A stretch of DNA of 64,000 nt from Auanema rhodensis (GCA_964057225.1 OZ059899.1:12276001-12340000); one strand, 5' to 3'. Shown: positions 1 to 19,141, counted from the stretch's first letter. Notes: generated by a model not told the origin, from the letters alone. Made by a program: numbers and translations.

Positions 1-3000
1 TGCAGGTTAGAAATATATATCAATTTCAATTTATAAATGATTTCTCTTTAGTACTGATGATAAGATAACCTCATATGCTGAATTTCATGTCAATAAGTAT
101 ACTAAACGAAGAGATGGACATATACGTAGAATTTTATGTTTGAGTGAGTCATGTATAATAGAAAGAGATCCAGCTTCATATTCTGTAATTTGTGCCACCC
201 CATTAAAAAATGTAAGTAATGACGGATCTCTGTATTTACATATTCTTTGTTAATTTCAGATTGTGTGCTTGGCGAGACTTGAAAAAGATCCCCAACAGTT
301 CATTATTGAATATGTTTCTGGTGAAGGTAGAACATATTCTTCAAGCGAACGGTAATTTTGTCTCATTTCATCCTTGATAAACTTTGTTCTATATAGTGAT
401 TTGATTTTGGCTTCTCTTCTCGATGGAATTCGAGCTTCAGGAAATGAGCAGGTTTTCGTGTCTGGACATAGGTTTGACAGAGCTTTGCGGCTCTTACCTC
501 ATAATATGCTTCTCGATGAGGATGGTGAATCTCAGATGATGAGACATGTTATTGCTCCTCCTCGTAAGATTTCTAGTAATTTGGAGTATTTGAAATATTT
601 TTTAAGCTGGATTGAAAAGATCTGATTTGATTCGCAGGTTCAATGCAAATATTCCGTATAATGGTTTAACATATTCTCGTTCACATGACGTAAGCCAAAA
701 ATGGTTAACAGAATATTTTGGTTTTCCTCTTTTAGGGATTCTTTTCTGAAAACAAAGGGAAGGTCATTGTCGCTGCCCTGGAGGCAGTTTTGGGTGAAAG
801 TTATGAGAAGGTAAGCTTAATCTTTTCTTTGAAGCTCATATAAAATTCTAGGATGATCCTCAACATATTCATAAATGTGAAGCACAGCTTCAGTGCTTAA
901 GACGACTCTTCGCCTCCAAAAGTGGATTCCAAGCATTCACTGAAGTCAATGGGTTCGAATAATGAAGTGTTCACCTCACTTTTTTACCAATTTCTTTGCA
1001 GAGTCCGTGAGAAATTAGGAGTGTTAGTAGTTAGAGCTCTTGCCAAAAAGAGTGAATGCGTAGACCATGCAGTGGTTGAAGCGTTATCGGCTCTTATGCA
1101 TCCAATGCATGATCAGTACGAAATCCGTATAGAACAATTGAATAAGAAAAGCTTGCTGTCATCTCCAAAATTTGTTGAGGAATTATTAGATTTGGTTGTC
1201 AATCATGTGGTAAAGCTAAAAACCTACAAAATACAAAATATCTGAATTAAAATTTAGGCCAGAGGGACAGGTTGGCTTGTCATAGCTTCCATGCTTGATT
1301 TTTTAACTTATGCTGTATGTGCCCCATACAGTGAGACTACTGAAGGTGCAACATTCGATTCAATCATCAAAATGGTTGCTGATCGTGGGCGTAGTTTTTA
1401 TCGTCTTTTCCATACTTCTAGCATGACTATCGTGAAAGGTTAGATATTTAGTGTTTCGAGATCATGAATTATAACATTAGGTGCTGGTATGGTTATGAGG
1501 GCTATCATCGAAGAAGCTGATCCTGAAATTTCTAAGCAAATGCAAATTCTCGCAATAACTGAAGGAGCATTTCTTTCTCATCTTTACTCTGCGTTGCTAT
1601 CTAAAGGAAAAGATCTTAGAGTAGGCTATTCGAATTTAGAAATGGTTCAAAATAATGATTATAGGTTTTAACTAACAAGCAGCTTAGTGGCCACTTGATT
1701 AGTTTATGGTTAAGTGATAATATCCCCGCTAATGACCTGATGTCTAGATGCCTTGTATGTCATTTAAAATATTTTCAATTTTATTTGCTTCTTTTTAGCC
1801 CCGCGGACTTCTTAACTTCCTCAGTTCCGATGCCGAAGTTCCTGTCAAAGAAGCAGATCTTCTTATTCCTCGAAATAACTTAGAAGCTGCGACAAATGAA
1901 CAAAAGGCCCAGGGAGCCATCAAAGAGAAACTTGATTATTTGAGGTTTCACAGTTGAATCCATAAAAAATTATTGAGATTTTGTTCAGAGTAACAGCAGA
2001 AGCTGGGCTGGACAGATTTGTTCAACATTGGGACTTGGAACAAAAATTGAATTTTAATATTCCACGTAGAGCAGTAGATGTGAATTTTCTTCATTTTTTG
2101 AAAAAAAATTATCGTTCATTATAGGAAAGACAACAGCAAAGACCGGTTGTGCTGCGTAAACGGAGGCAACGTGTCAGATCTTCATTGAATTGGCGGCTTT
2201 TTGCTTATCAATTCGGTGTAGATCATGCCCAAGCTGATCTTATTTGGAATGAAAAAACCAGAACTGAATTCGGGTAGAGTTATTTGTACGGAAAGTTAAA
2301 TAATAGCACGTTTAAGCAAAGCTGTTGAGACCGAGCTTGCGACATTCAAAGCTGAGAAAGAAAGAGCTTCCAATGATATTCAGTTATCTTGGAATCATTC
2401 TGAATACCAGGTAAGATTTATTATTTTTCTTTATTGTATTTTCCTGGTTTCAGGTCATATATCCTTCTCTGGAAGATGAAATTAAAATTGGAGATTACTA
2501 CCTGAGAGTTATGCTGCAAGAGACTGATGGAGAAGCAACTCCAATTCACAACCCGTACGTATATCCTTGTATTTTTCGACAGCATCCTTTTTTTTAGAAT
2601 TGAATTCTTTAACGACGTTTATCATCGGTTTTTACTCTCGGCCAAAAGTGAAATGCGTTGCTTTTGCTTAAGAGCAATGGCCGTAGCATACTGCCGTAAC
2701 CATGAAAGTATTGGAGTTTTCGCTGATGCGAAATACTTTGTATCCATGTTAAGCAAATGTAACAATCCTCAAGAAAGAGATCAATTGGTAATTATCGATT
2801 TCAATGGAATTTCTCTAAAATATTATCCAATAGGTTTTTCTTCTCTCAAAATTAGCATTAAATAAAGAAAATGTTCGTGAATTGATGATGGCAAACTTAC
2901 TTCCAATTCTGGTTGATTTGTGTGATTTGGCACATTTGGATGTTAAGAGAGCTGTTATTCAGAATCAGGTTAGGGTTTCTATCTTCTTAACACCGCAATT

Positions 3001-6000
3001 GGACTTTTGAACTTTAGAGTAATGCTATCGAAGCTTCCGCTAATCAACAGAATGCCGGAGAGGCTAAAGAATGGCGTTATAACGATAAAGATGGGCAACA
3101 ACAAGGACCATTTTCGTTCAATAAAGTCTTTTTATATAAAAAACATATAATCAGGATTTTTTCATTCAGATGAAAGAATTATATGCTGAAAAGGTCATTT
3201 TTGAAAAAACTGCTGTTTGGGCTTCTGGTATGGATAAATGGCAAACTCTAAGTAGTGTGCCCCAATTCAGATGGACAGCTTGTCTTCCACAGGTATTTGG
3301 TTATGCTGTTCGTTATCGTTATAAATAATTGCAGGGTGCTATTGGACTCTATAGATTCACCGAACTTTGCTCACTTTGCCTAGATATAATGATTAGAATG
3401 TGTGACTATTATCCTTCAAGGTTATATTCTTTTTCTTAGGCAGTATTCGTTTTTTATTTCCAGGGACTCGTATGGAAGCGTTGTTAGACCAATGCCAGGA
3501 GTAAAATTGCGTTTAACTGAACCGGTATTGCTTTACCATATAGTTCAACTTCTCTTAACTTATGAACCTTCAATTGTCAAAAGGGTCGCTACCCTTCTCC
3601 TTCATATTATTGAGGTAATCTTAGTATTTATATCATTTCAATACAAATTACTTTAAGGATAATCCATTCCTTCCTCGTTTACATCTAACTGGTGTTTTCT
3701 ACTTTATCTTAATGTACAATGGTTCGGATGTTTTACCTATTGCCAAGTTCTTGCATTATACCCATAGAAAACAAGCATTCCAATCTGCTATGGTAAACTT
3801 TTTTCATATAAGATCATATTAGGAATTTTGTTCAGTTTGGTGAAAGCCGTCAGTCTATTCTTTCTCCGCTACTCCCCGAGGCTGCTGTATTCTATCTGGA
3901 TCATTATGGACCAGATAAGTATTCTGAAGTGTATTTGGGAGAGTTTGACAACCCTGAAATCATCTGGAATACTGAGATGAGAAAACACATGATTCGTCAA
4001 ATCGCTATTCATATTGGTGATTTTTATCCCAGATTAACGTCTAATGTTAAGGTATTTTCTGAACTTCTGACATATCTATATGTTTTTTCCTCAGGCTTTA
4101 TATCAATTCTGCCCTATTCCTACCATTGATTATCCTGAACTTGAGAACGAATTGTTCTGTCATGTTTATTACTTACGTCATCTATGTGATAAACAAAGAT
4201 TTCCTGACTGGCCTATTAGAGATCCTGTACCTTTCCTTCGAGCATGTTTGGCCGCTTGGCATGGCGAGTTAGTGAAGAAGCCACCAGCAATGTCGATCGA
4301 ACAAGCTTGTGAAACTCTTGGTCTTTCCATGGCTGATGAAAGGTAATTGATTTGATTAAGAATGCAGATTAGCTCAACATATTTCAGTTGGCAAGATCGT
4401 TCTGTTGTTCGTAAAGCTTACTACAAACTTTCTATCTATTACCATCCTGATAAACTGACAGATGAGAATCGTGACAAGGAAATGGAATATAGAGATATGT
4501 TCGCAAAGGTTTGTATTCACACATCTTATGCTAATGGTATATTTGTTTAGGTTAATGCTGCTTATGAATTACTATCCAGCAACATCTCGAGAACTGCTCA
4601 AATGGCTGGTCCTGACACCCAGCGCATTGTTCTTTGTCTTCAAGCCCAAAGCATTATATACGGCAGATACAAAGAAGGTAAATTTATTTATATTTTTATA
4701 AGTTATGTTTTTTATGTTAGAATTATCTGTGTACAAATATGCTGGTTATGATCGTCTTATTCGCACTATTGAAATTGAAGCTAATGATGAATCCCTTTTC
4801 AAGAAGTCGTATGTTTTTGTTCTATTATTAAAATTTAATCAAGTAATTAATTTAAGGGGAGGTGGAATTTTGCTTTCTGCTGCTATTGAGCTCTGCAACC
4901 ATACCTTAATGAGTAGTTCGTTGAATGCTGAGCAGTTACGTCGAGATCAAGGTCTTGAAGCTCTGCAAACTGCTTTTGACAGATGCTATGCCATGGTTAC
5001 AATGAGTTCACAGCCTAATGATATTCCTGTTCAAGTATGTCCAAATCTTAAAGATAAAATTAAATTTTGTTTTTTTTAGGTCTGTGAACATATATGTAAC
5101 TGCTTCGCCACAGCTGCGCAATTTGAACAATGTCGCCAACGTTTGGCTGAACTTCCAACCTTATTTGGAAATATCTGTCATCTGTTGCAATTTGATGTAT
5201 GCTATTGATAACAGATCTAACATCAATTTTTTGTTCATTTAGCAATTACCCCGTCTATCTTCTGCTGCTGCTGAATGTATATGCAACATGGCCGTCGACA
5301 CACTTCTTCAAACTCAACTGTTCCAATCGGGAGTTTTATGGCAGTTGGTACCGCACCTCTTCCATTATGATTATACGTTGGACGAAGGAGGTTTGACTTA
5401 GAGTTTGAAAGTAAATAGTGATGCCGTCTTTAGGTGTTCAACATAGTGAATCTTCGAACAAGCAATCGTTGGCTAATCGTTTGGCAAGATCTTCATGCGA
5501 AGCATTAGCTTGTTTAGCTGGGTTTAGAGAAACAACGCCTGATAACGATGGAGTACAGGTAGTACAAGTTGTAAAATGAATCAGTTCGAATGAATGACTC
5601 TTTCAGAACAGTTTGAGAGCATTACTTACACCTTATGTTTGTCGCCTTATGAGAACTACTACCAACGATGCTGTACTGAAAGTATTGAATTGCAACACAG
5701 AAGATCCATATCTTATTTGGGATAATGCTACCAGAGCGGAAGTTCTTCAATTTGTTGAGCGTCATAGAACTTCGCATGAGCAATCGGTACAGTTCTAAGT
5801 TTTTTCTTTTCTCATTTTCTATTCATTGTAGAGTGAACTATTCGGAGCTGAATTCCAATTATCTGTATACGCTAAAGAACTGATTGTTGGTGATGTTTTC
5901 ATCAGAATTTACAATGAACAACCTAATTTCCCTCTTCATGTAAGCATTGTGTATCTGAATAATCTGTTCACATATTCTTTTAGGAGCCAAAGAAAATGGC

Positions 6001-8270
6001 GATGGATCTGTTAGATTTCATTGCTAAATATGTTGATGAACTTACTGGCAAAAAGAAAATGAATGGAGATTTGATTGATATTGACTGGAGCAGTAATGCC
6101 AATCAGATGTCTGCAAGCGACAAAGTTTTGATGTGCATCGAAGCCATCTGCAATCTTATTACTGCTAATCCAGGTATGTTGTTTTCTATTGATTGAATTT
6201 GAGTTTTTTTTTAATTTTCTACCGTTGTTTTATATAATATTTTAGCTAATATTGAAAAAAATGATAAGGGTAAGTTTGATGTAGTCTTGTGTTGTGAATG
6301 AGTTATATGTTATGAATTAAGCTTTTAGTTTTTGATTTCTTAAACAATCAAACATGTATACTTTTAAGGTGTGGAAATTCTGTTGATCGGACACTTTAAT
6401 CTTCTCATTTCTTATTTACGTGCTAAGACTTATCCAAAAATTCAAATTGGCGTTCTTAAGGTTTTTACTTATCTCTAATATATATTTTAATCTTTGAAAA
6501 TTCAGATTCTTTCTCTTGCTGCTGGTAATCGTGAATGTGTTTCTGATTTTGCGAATGTTCGACCATGTTCAACTTTGTTTGGTTTAATGATTGAAAGAAC
6601 TGACGGTGAAAGGAACATTTTATATTCACCGACAAGATTTTTTTTTCAGAACTCTCACTGATTTTGAACATTCTTATAGCTTTGGCATCAAATGGACAAA
6701 TTGTGAAAGATGTCCTCGATTACGGTATTTTTTATTTATTTTTCAAATCTAAAGTTTATCTTGCTCTATTCAGGTGGAGTTTTATATATATTGGCTGTTT
6801 TCTGTAGTTCACGGAAAGATCCTGCCTTGAGATTACAAGCCGCTGAAATTCTTGCCAAGCTTCAAGTAACAATGATATTTCAAATAATTTTATTTCAAGC
6901 TTTTTAGTCGGATAAACTGACTGGACCTCGTTGGAGCAGATTTATTACCAAGTACTTACCACCCATTTTCGCTGATGCTCTTCGCGATTCACCAACAACA
7001 GCGTAATTTTGATGATTCAATCTATAAGATTAAATTTTTTATTTCAGTATAAGCATGTTTGATTCATGTAATGAAAATCCTGAACTTATTTGGAATGATG
7101 ATACTCGTGCGAAGGTTCAAAGAATTTTGGAAGAAGGTATGAACGACATCTATACTAAGCAATGTAAGGATCCTGACACCAAGTGGAATGTGGTGAGTTC
7201 TTTTTATTATGAATACAGTCAATATATGTTTGTTTTATTCAGACGCTTTCTGATGACTCTTGTGCTTATTCGGAATCTGTATCAGGTGAACTTATCGTTG
7301 GAGGAGTATTTGTTCGGCTGTTTGTTGCCAATCCAGCTTGGACTGTTCGGCATCCAAGACAGTTTGCGACGGAACTTATCGAAAAGTATTTTTTGTTCAT
7401 ATTTTGTTTTCTATTATTGAGTATTCAGAGTTCTCGATTTGATGAAGAAACCGGGAGATGACTTATCTGTTGTAACTAAAGCGTTCACTGAACTCATGAG
7501 GTATCATCCAAACACAGCCGATCAATTGCCAGCCCAAGGATATCTACCACAATTTTGTACAGCTATGAGTTCTAAAGATCCGCGTACTTCTCAAGCAGCT
7601 ATTCTGATTCTTCAGCAACTTTCGGAGAATCAGGTATATTTGAAGTGTGATAGCATGATTTTGAAATCTTGTTTCAGCATTGTGCTGATGCTCTCTGCCG
7701 AATTAATTGTATTCAAGGAATCATGGTTTCTATGAAAAATCAACCAAGTTTGTGTATATATTTTGATTTTGTTAGCAAATCTATCTTCAGCTCTTATGAG
7801 AGAATCTTCACATGCTCTGAAATGCTTGATGAAACGAGGTAGTGGCGATCTTGCTGGCCAAATGCTTAACTGTGGAATGATTGAATATCTTCTTGATGTT
7901 CTGAAAGGATCTATGCCAGGTTTTTATTATTCTTAGTTTTCCCCATTTATGTTGTTCATTTAAAGGTGTGGAAAATGCTGCAGCTGCTAGAGCTGAGATT
8001 GTTGACGCATTGAAGAGTGCTTGTCTAGATCTGAAAGTCGGCGAAAAGATTTCAGCAATCCTGAATGCATCTCCAATCTGGTCCCAATACAAAGATCAAA
8101 GACATGACTTATTCCTTCCTGATGCTCGTATGCAGGCCATAACAGGTTTGTTTTTTGTTAATTGTCTGGCATATTAACAGTGTTTAGGAAATTCCACCGG
8201 CATCAGCGGATACTTAACTGAGGGTATGTTTAACCCGCCACCACTTCACTCACAGCCACCACCATTGTAA
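1..8270 (+). CDS. rme-8: RME-8 / DNAJC13 endosomal J-domain protein, 5' partial
   Basis: Large peripheral endosomal protein that recruits Hsc70 through a J domain and works in clathrin uncoating, recycling and retromer sorting. The N-terminus lies outside the window: the first clear exon starts at 52 after an intron (6-51). About 30 exons are separated by mostly ~45-50 nt introns. Family marks seen by translation: a J domain spread over exons around 4388-4600 with HPD encoded at 4443-4451; four IWN-type repeats (DLIWNEKTR near 2235, EIIWNTEMR near 3957, YLIWDNATR near 5707, ELIWNDDTR near 7082); and a GYF_2-like segment ([15 protein letters not shown], then KMKELY, near 3070-3290). A 24-nt microexon lies at 6246-6269. 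The ending [13 protein letters not shown]...PPPL reaches TAA at 8268-8270; that stop overlaps a perfect GTAAGT donor, so another 3' end is possible. Family assignment is firm; exact exon edges were read by eye. Confidence 0.95.
6246..6269 (+). other. 24-nt microexon of rme-8
   Basis: The exon before it ends ...AAT CCA G before GTATGT near 6174. The next conserved exon starts at GTGTGGAAATTC near 6370 after TTTAAG. The 24 nt between TTTAG and GGTAAG encode NIEKNDK with flanking split codons and keep the reading frame. It lies between two introns and is the shortest exon seen in the window. Confidence 0.75.
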
Positions 8271-8298
8271 GTACTTATCGATAGAGTGATAGATGTTT

Positions 8299-8320
8299 AT
8301 GTGTATGTGTGTGTGTGTAT
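8299..8320 (+). repeat. (GT)n microsatellite
   Basis: Short imperfect TG run immediately downstream of the rme-8 stop codon, probably in the 3' UTR. Confidence 0.7.
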
Positions 8321-8638
8321 GTTGACAGACTTTCAGTATTAATTTTAATTTATTCCCCCCTCCCCTATCTACTTTATTTTAAAAAAGAGCTACTTCCCAA
8401 ATTTTTTTAAAGTATATATCACATAAGCATATTGATTCACTTTTTTATACAAAATGCACCGCCTGTTATTTATATTGCCTTAATCAACTCGGTTTGTACC
8501 ATCTGTGATTTCTTTCATAATCTGTAGGTTTTAATGCAATATCCTGTTAATAATACAATTGGGTGATTATACTATTCTCGATATAGATCGTTTTAATATA
8601 AATAATATTATTAAGATTTTTTTTGCCTGAGTAAGAAG

Positions 8639-8644
8639 AATAAA
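8639..8644 (+). promoter_or_regulatory. Candidate poly(A) signal of rme-8
   Basis: AATAAA about 370 nt after the rme-8 TAA, within very AT-rich sequence. It is the nearest canonical hexamer I found on the + strand; the cleavage site is not shown by the sequence. Confidence 0.45.
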
Positions 8645-10027
8645 TGAGTTTACAATTTATTAAGTTTTGATAAATGTTTGTAAAATTATTCATAAAATCT
8701 GTTAAGGCCTCAATGCATAAAATATATATTAAAAACATATACAAACAAAATATTGTGTAAGTTTTAAGTGTGAAGTTAGTAAAGTCAAATAGAACTCTAA
8801 TTAAGACTCGTTGGAAATTTGTGCACTACTCGGGAGAAAGAGGAGGACGAAGAAGTTCAGGAAGTCTGAGAGAGGCTATACGAGATAAGTTAAGTGACCT
8901 CACGTGAGCAGGCAATACAGTATTTCGTCTCTCAGCCTTCAGAAAGTTTCAGAAGAGCTAAACGGAATTAAATCGAGCTGATTGTTTGTGCTTGTGTATA
9001 TGGAGAGAATGAGAATAAAAAGAGAAATAACAAAAAGAGAAAATTGGGTTTGTTTCCCTAATAAAAATGACGTTGTGATAAGAATTCGAGAAAGAAGAGG
9101 GGTAAAAGGTGGGTTCGTATATAGAAACAGGACACATTATCAGAATGACCGGAGCAAATTTCCGGACAAAAGTCAGTTATAAACTCCGGATCCCGCAATT
9201 CGCGAATCAAACAGTTTGAGAATATAGAACAGATAAATATTTGTGAAAGTATGCAAAAAACTACAAGGAAATCAAAGGAATAGTCTGAGACTAGCTGAAT
9301 ATAGAAGTTGTAAGCGTACGTACCCGATGATGCGTATGGCTTACGGAAGAGCAAGTTCTTCCGCGGGCAGTAGGAACCGGACGGGAGGTATCTGAAGGTC
9401 TTCAGAGCAAAACGAAATAGCTAAACTTTTAAAATATAAAAAGAAGAGAATCATTGTTTCTCTTCATATCTCCATAAAATCCTATCCTATAAAAGGTTTG
9501 TTCTGAAAACAATGCGAGGGATGTATGTTGTGTGTTTCAAAGGTAACAGGGAAGGAAGTGTCTGTTTGCAATTTCAAAAGTAAGAAAGGATAAACGATGT
9601 GTCACAGAGAAATATCAACTGGCCTACTACTGCTGCTAGAAGAGAGGGAAAGGGGAACAAAGAAGAAGCTAGACCGAATGAGAAAACCTATATCATGCAA
9701 GACAATGAAGGATTAGAATATCAACATAGAAGATGTTTGATACGGTCAAACAAAGATGAATTGCTTGAAAATTAAATGAGAGAAAGGTGAGAAATTACTT
9801 GAGAATCCCTGCAAACATCGTCTTCCTGATGCTATCTTAACCCGCGTGCACAGCGAAGACAGCATGTTATCATCACATAATCAGTCTAATTGCTTCTGGA
9901 GAAGCATGTTATACGAAAAGAAGTGGAGCTGTCCACGTCGGCTAGAAGACTTAGGAGACGAGAACTGTTAGATGACTAGATGAATTCTTCGAATGAATTT
10001 TTCAACAACGGTTAACCGAACGAGGGT

Positions 10028-14882
<4,855 letters not shown>

Positions 14883-14902
<20 letters not shown>

Positions 14903-14927
14903 CTGCTCCTGCTGATGCATGTCCCAT
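14883..14927 (-). promoter_or_regulatory. Out-of-frame uORF overlapping the junctophilin start
   Basis: A strong acceptor (TTCTTACAG) ends at 14937, so the mature 5' leader probably begins at 14936. The first ATG behind it (14927) opens a 14-codon frame ending TGA at 14883 and overlapping the junctophilin start at 14902. A second ATG at 14920 is in frame with junctophilin. If the leader does start at 14936, ribosomes meet the uORF first, which could dampen translation. Confidence 0.45.
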
Positions 14928-16641
14928 CGGAAGACGCTGTAAGAACTTCAACGGCGCCTCCTACAAAGATGGTAAATTCTAATGATTTCAACGATATTTG
15001 GCAACAATAATCGCAAGAAAAACGACAAAAATTCATCAAATATAATACGAATATTACGAAATTAGATAAGATAGAGATATGAATTGCAATGTTCCTGCTG
15101 GATCTTGAAGTCATCAGAACCGGAAAATTCAAGTGTTCAGCTGTGGGTCGTAGTGCGGCTGCTGCAGTTTCTTTTCCGGCAATCGGACCGTTGAAGAGAA
15201 CATGGCCGGATGAAAGCCGGCATTGATCTCTGTGCACAAAGGATGAAAAGATGACGACGACAACGAAGAGGATGATGCAGAAGACGAAGAAGAAAGCAAG
15301 AAGGAAATAGCGAGAAAAATAGAAACTGAAAGAGAAAACGATGAGCAAAAAGAAAATAGAAAGGATTTAGAAACGAAGAGTTTATAATATTTCCATAAGC
15401 GATAGCAAAAGTTCTTGTATGCGTGAGAAATAATTTAGTTTTCTTTCGTGGAGAATGGTCTCGCCTCATTTTCCTAATCTCACATCTCTTCGGTACTTTC
15501 TTATATCTCTCTCTCCTCCCCTCTCTTTCCCTCCCTCTCTCACTTTTACCTTTTCTTACATTAGCTGACTCTCCCCAACTACACTCGGTATAGGTATTGC
15601 TGTTCACCATATCCCTTGCTTCGAGCTCTCTCACTCACATACGCTCGTTATCTCTATGAAGCTCTTTGAATGTGTAAGTTTGTCGTCAAATCGATCGATA
15701 TCCGAACACTCTGTTCATCTGGCTTCTCGCTCATCTCTTTAGTCCTTTCCAACTCGCTCCTCCCTCCCAAGAGATCGTCGGTTGTAATAAAGCTAGCTTG
15801 GCTTCATCCACCTCCACCTCCACCTTCAGCAAGTAAAGAAGAAGAAAAGAAAAGAAGAGGACATATGAGAAGAGACAAAAAGGAAAAATTCCCCAGTAAT
15901 AGATGAATGGATGTGTATGAAGCTTTCCTGATAGGAAGCTTGATCATAAAACTTGACTTACATTGCTAGAAAATGGAAAAATAGCGACGATTTGGTAGAA
16001 AAAGACAGAAGAAACGACGATAATCCCTGTGATTAAGCTTAGAAAGATTATTCATTGAAAATTAGGCAAATAGATATAGAAATAAGAATCAGAATTTTCT
16101 GGAATACATCATCATAGAATAGTAGGAATGTTGCCAAGAAATGATATAAAACCTGGCGATTTCTATCTAAGCCATTGCCTACCCCCTAAGTAACAGATAG
16201 CTGAGATTGGATGTGAAAACCAGAGGAACAGGCAATATGACTGAGAAGAACCGACAGCTGAATGACTTAATAGCTGATTTGCTCAAAGACGCGTCAAAGC
16301 TCCTTCCTCTTCCTCTTCTTCTTTTCTTTCTTCTTTCGCATTAATTTTCAAATCAAAGATGTATATGACCTTTAGATTAAACTTTCAAGTAAATTATTGG
16401 AAGGAAAATTTCAGAAAAAATCAGGATAAGTTTCTGTCGATGAGTCGAATGTATTCAGAAAAGAAAAAAATTCAAACGAGATACAACAGACAGTTAGAGG
16501 TTTGTTGAGATATAGCATATTGGATAAAGACGATGTGAATCGGAGAGTGAAAAGCTTCAATCACGAGCACCTTCGAGAGAAAGAGCTGATTTGACAGTGC
16601 ACACGACGAAGAAAAGCAGTAGAAGATGAAGATGATGACGA

Positions 16642-16713
16642 TGAAGAAGAAGAAGAAGAAGAAGAAGAAGAGGAGAAAGAAGAAGAAGAAGAAGAAGGCG
16701 ACGACGGCGGCGA
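16642..16713 (+). repeat. (GAA)n/(GAC)n trinucleotide tract
   Basis: Nearly pure GAA repeats with short interruptions, grading into GAC/GGC triplets. It is a purine tract on the + strand. Confidence 0.9.
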
Positions 16714-19106
16714 CGACGAATCAGACAGTGCTGAAGGATGAGCTGAGAGACAAGACTGTGCTAAGAAGGGGAGGACGACTGAAAGAAGAGAATTGAGACA
16801 ACGAGATATAGAAGAGCTAACTTAAACACAAAGAACATTCAAACTAGGCTTCAGGAATCGGACGAAAGACAACGAATCGCGTTCAAAAGATACAATAAAG
16901 TGAACATGTCAAACTTAAAGCATAATCGATAAATACAAAAATAAACACTTGGAAGTAAAGAAGTTATTGTACAGATATTTGAATGAGAAGATTCTGACTA
17001 GAAATACAGTTATTTTTGGATTGTACTGTCTGAATACTAAGTTGAGATGAATTGAGAGAGAAAAACGGAGGAACAGAGAGAGAGAGAGAAACAGGGAAGA
17101 CAAGGAAGAATTTGAAAAGAATGAGGGAAGAGAAAGAAGAAAACCAAATCAATCAGATCGTTTGCGACTTGACTCTTCGTTATCATCACCTACTCGATCT
17201 GTTGACGGCCTGGCTGTAGTTACTGCTCAGTTCTGCCAAATGTTGTAATGCCCGGAGGCAATGTTTACACTGCCAGCCGCAGAACTCAGCAATCCTATCG
17301 CCATTATCGGTACCGTCTCAATTACGAATTTTTCATGTTTTATGTAATTATTGATCTTTTATCTTCAATGAAATTTTGAGTTTGAAATTAAATTTTAAAT
17401 TTTAGAAATATTAAAAGTTGAGGAATTTGATGACGTCATCATCTGCCGCGTCTGCGGATATCCGACGTTTGTTCATATGTGATAACATGATGACATAACA
17501 AAAAATTGAGAAATTCATCAATATTTCGGAGAATACCTCAGAATATTTGAAAAAACCATCATGATATAGGAAAATTGTGGATGTGGAGACTGAAGAAGAA
17601 AAGCTAGTTGACATCGGGAATGAATGAAACTTCGAAAACGCTCTGTAAAGCTGCCTCAGAGATTTCTTACTGACACGACTACACACGGTTTATAAAACGA
17701 TAAATAGAGCTCACATATGCACGGCTGTCCAGATGTGCATGTGAGGGAATCTCAAATGGTGATTTTTTTGAAATTGGAATCAGAAATCTTAGAAATAGAC
17801 AGGACATTTAAAGATTTTGCTGCAGTTAGCCAGCATATCTAGGAAAAAACGTGATGAAATGGAAGACGATGAGCAACCAGAATAAGAATTACACGATATG
17901 CTTAGCGACTATGAAGCACGATTAAAGAAAAACAAAAATATATAAACTATAGTTATAGCAATAGGAGTGATGAATGAAATCTGAGATCTGTATAACTGCT
18001 GGCAATACTAGTAGCTTTTCATCTGAATAGTAAAGGGAATATATATGGTAAACGACAGTCAACACAGGCGACAAGACATCATGACGGCTGGCAAGGACCT
18101 TTAGGCCGTGACTGCTGGTGATGCTGAGAGCTGGCCATCGAATGAATTATATATGAAAAAGCAGAAGGGAAGAGACGACGAACGGACGGCGAACAACCGT
18201 TGGACGACACCACGGATCCGGAAGAGATGACATTAGACAAGCTGGTATCTGATGTGAGAGAGAGAGGGTAAGAAAGACTGAAAAGAGAAGGGAGAATGAA
18301 GAAGAGAAAGCGAGCTGGAAGCTGTAGATGAAGTAGCAGTGTAGTAGTAGACAAAAGCAAATCAGACATCAAAGTCTCTTCTGTTTTTTTCTTTTTAAGG
18401 TTAGAAAGTTGGGAATAAGATAGAATCGACAAGGCCTAACATGTTTAGGGTAGAGAAGTGAATGACGTAAAACGAATGAGAAAGAAAGGTAGCAATCAGC
18501 ATCTGCGATACACGAAGCCAGCCATAAATGTAAAATGTAGCTCTCGTTTCCTCATTCGACACTACCGCTACCTCTCTTCCCTTTTTCAGCTTTTCTTCCT
18601 TCTTCTCTCTTAGTATCCCTCGGTTTCTTCTCTACATGAATGTCATTTCTGCTCTCTGAACCAACTTTCCTTCATTTTGTTGCGTGAACAAGCAGACGGA
18701 TGAGCGAATTTCAATTTTTTCCGGATACAAATATAAGCAGTAAGGAATTCAAGTTGAGAAAAGCTATAAGCTTGGAATTTTCAGAAGAAAATGATTAAAT
18801 ATCAATGACTAAAGAGAGTTAGGAGGAAAATTGAAGATATTTGGTAATTTAGAGAATCAAAAAGGAGATATTGATTGAGCTTAGTGAGATACAATGCATA
18901 GAATGCGCGACTACGTGAAATCTCGTCCAACTACATTTCATCGAATAGATTGGCCGAGAGCGGTTGAATATGCATATCCAATCTGAGAATTAAACAATTT
19001 CAAATATTCTTTTAATAGATAGTATAGAGAAAAGCTTAATAGGTGTACTTTGAGGAGAAGAAATTTTAAATAATTGAAAGAAAATAGTCAATAAGGTAAG
19101 AGTTTC

Positions 19107-19141
19107 ATATATATATGTATATATATATATATATATATATA
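19107..19141 (+). repeat. (AT)n microsatellite
   Basis: Almost uninterrupted AT dinucleotide run with one TG interruption. Confidence 0.9.

Larger units (their letters stand above)
8271..10027. other. Tail-to-tail spacer between rme-8 and junctophilin
   Basis: The two flanking genes converge here. The first ~550 nt are AT-rich and probably 3' UTR. 8800-10027 is purine-rich without a convincing gene. A GC-richer patch at about 9325-9395 has an open frame with two in-frame Met codons followed by GTATCT, but I could link it to no other exon. Confidence 0.7.

Noticed and set aside
15137-15634. 165-codon and 149-codon overlapping - strand frames
   Set aside because: Both are low-complexity and overlap one another; only 15.10-15.24 kb looks balanced, and it could not be joined to junctophilin.
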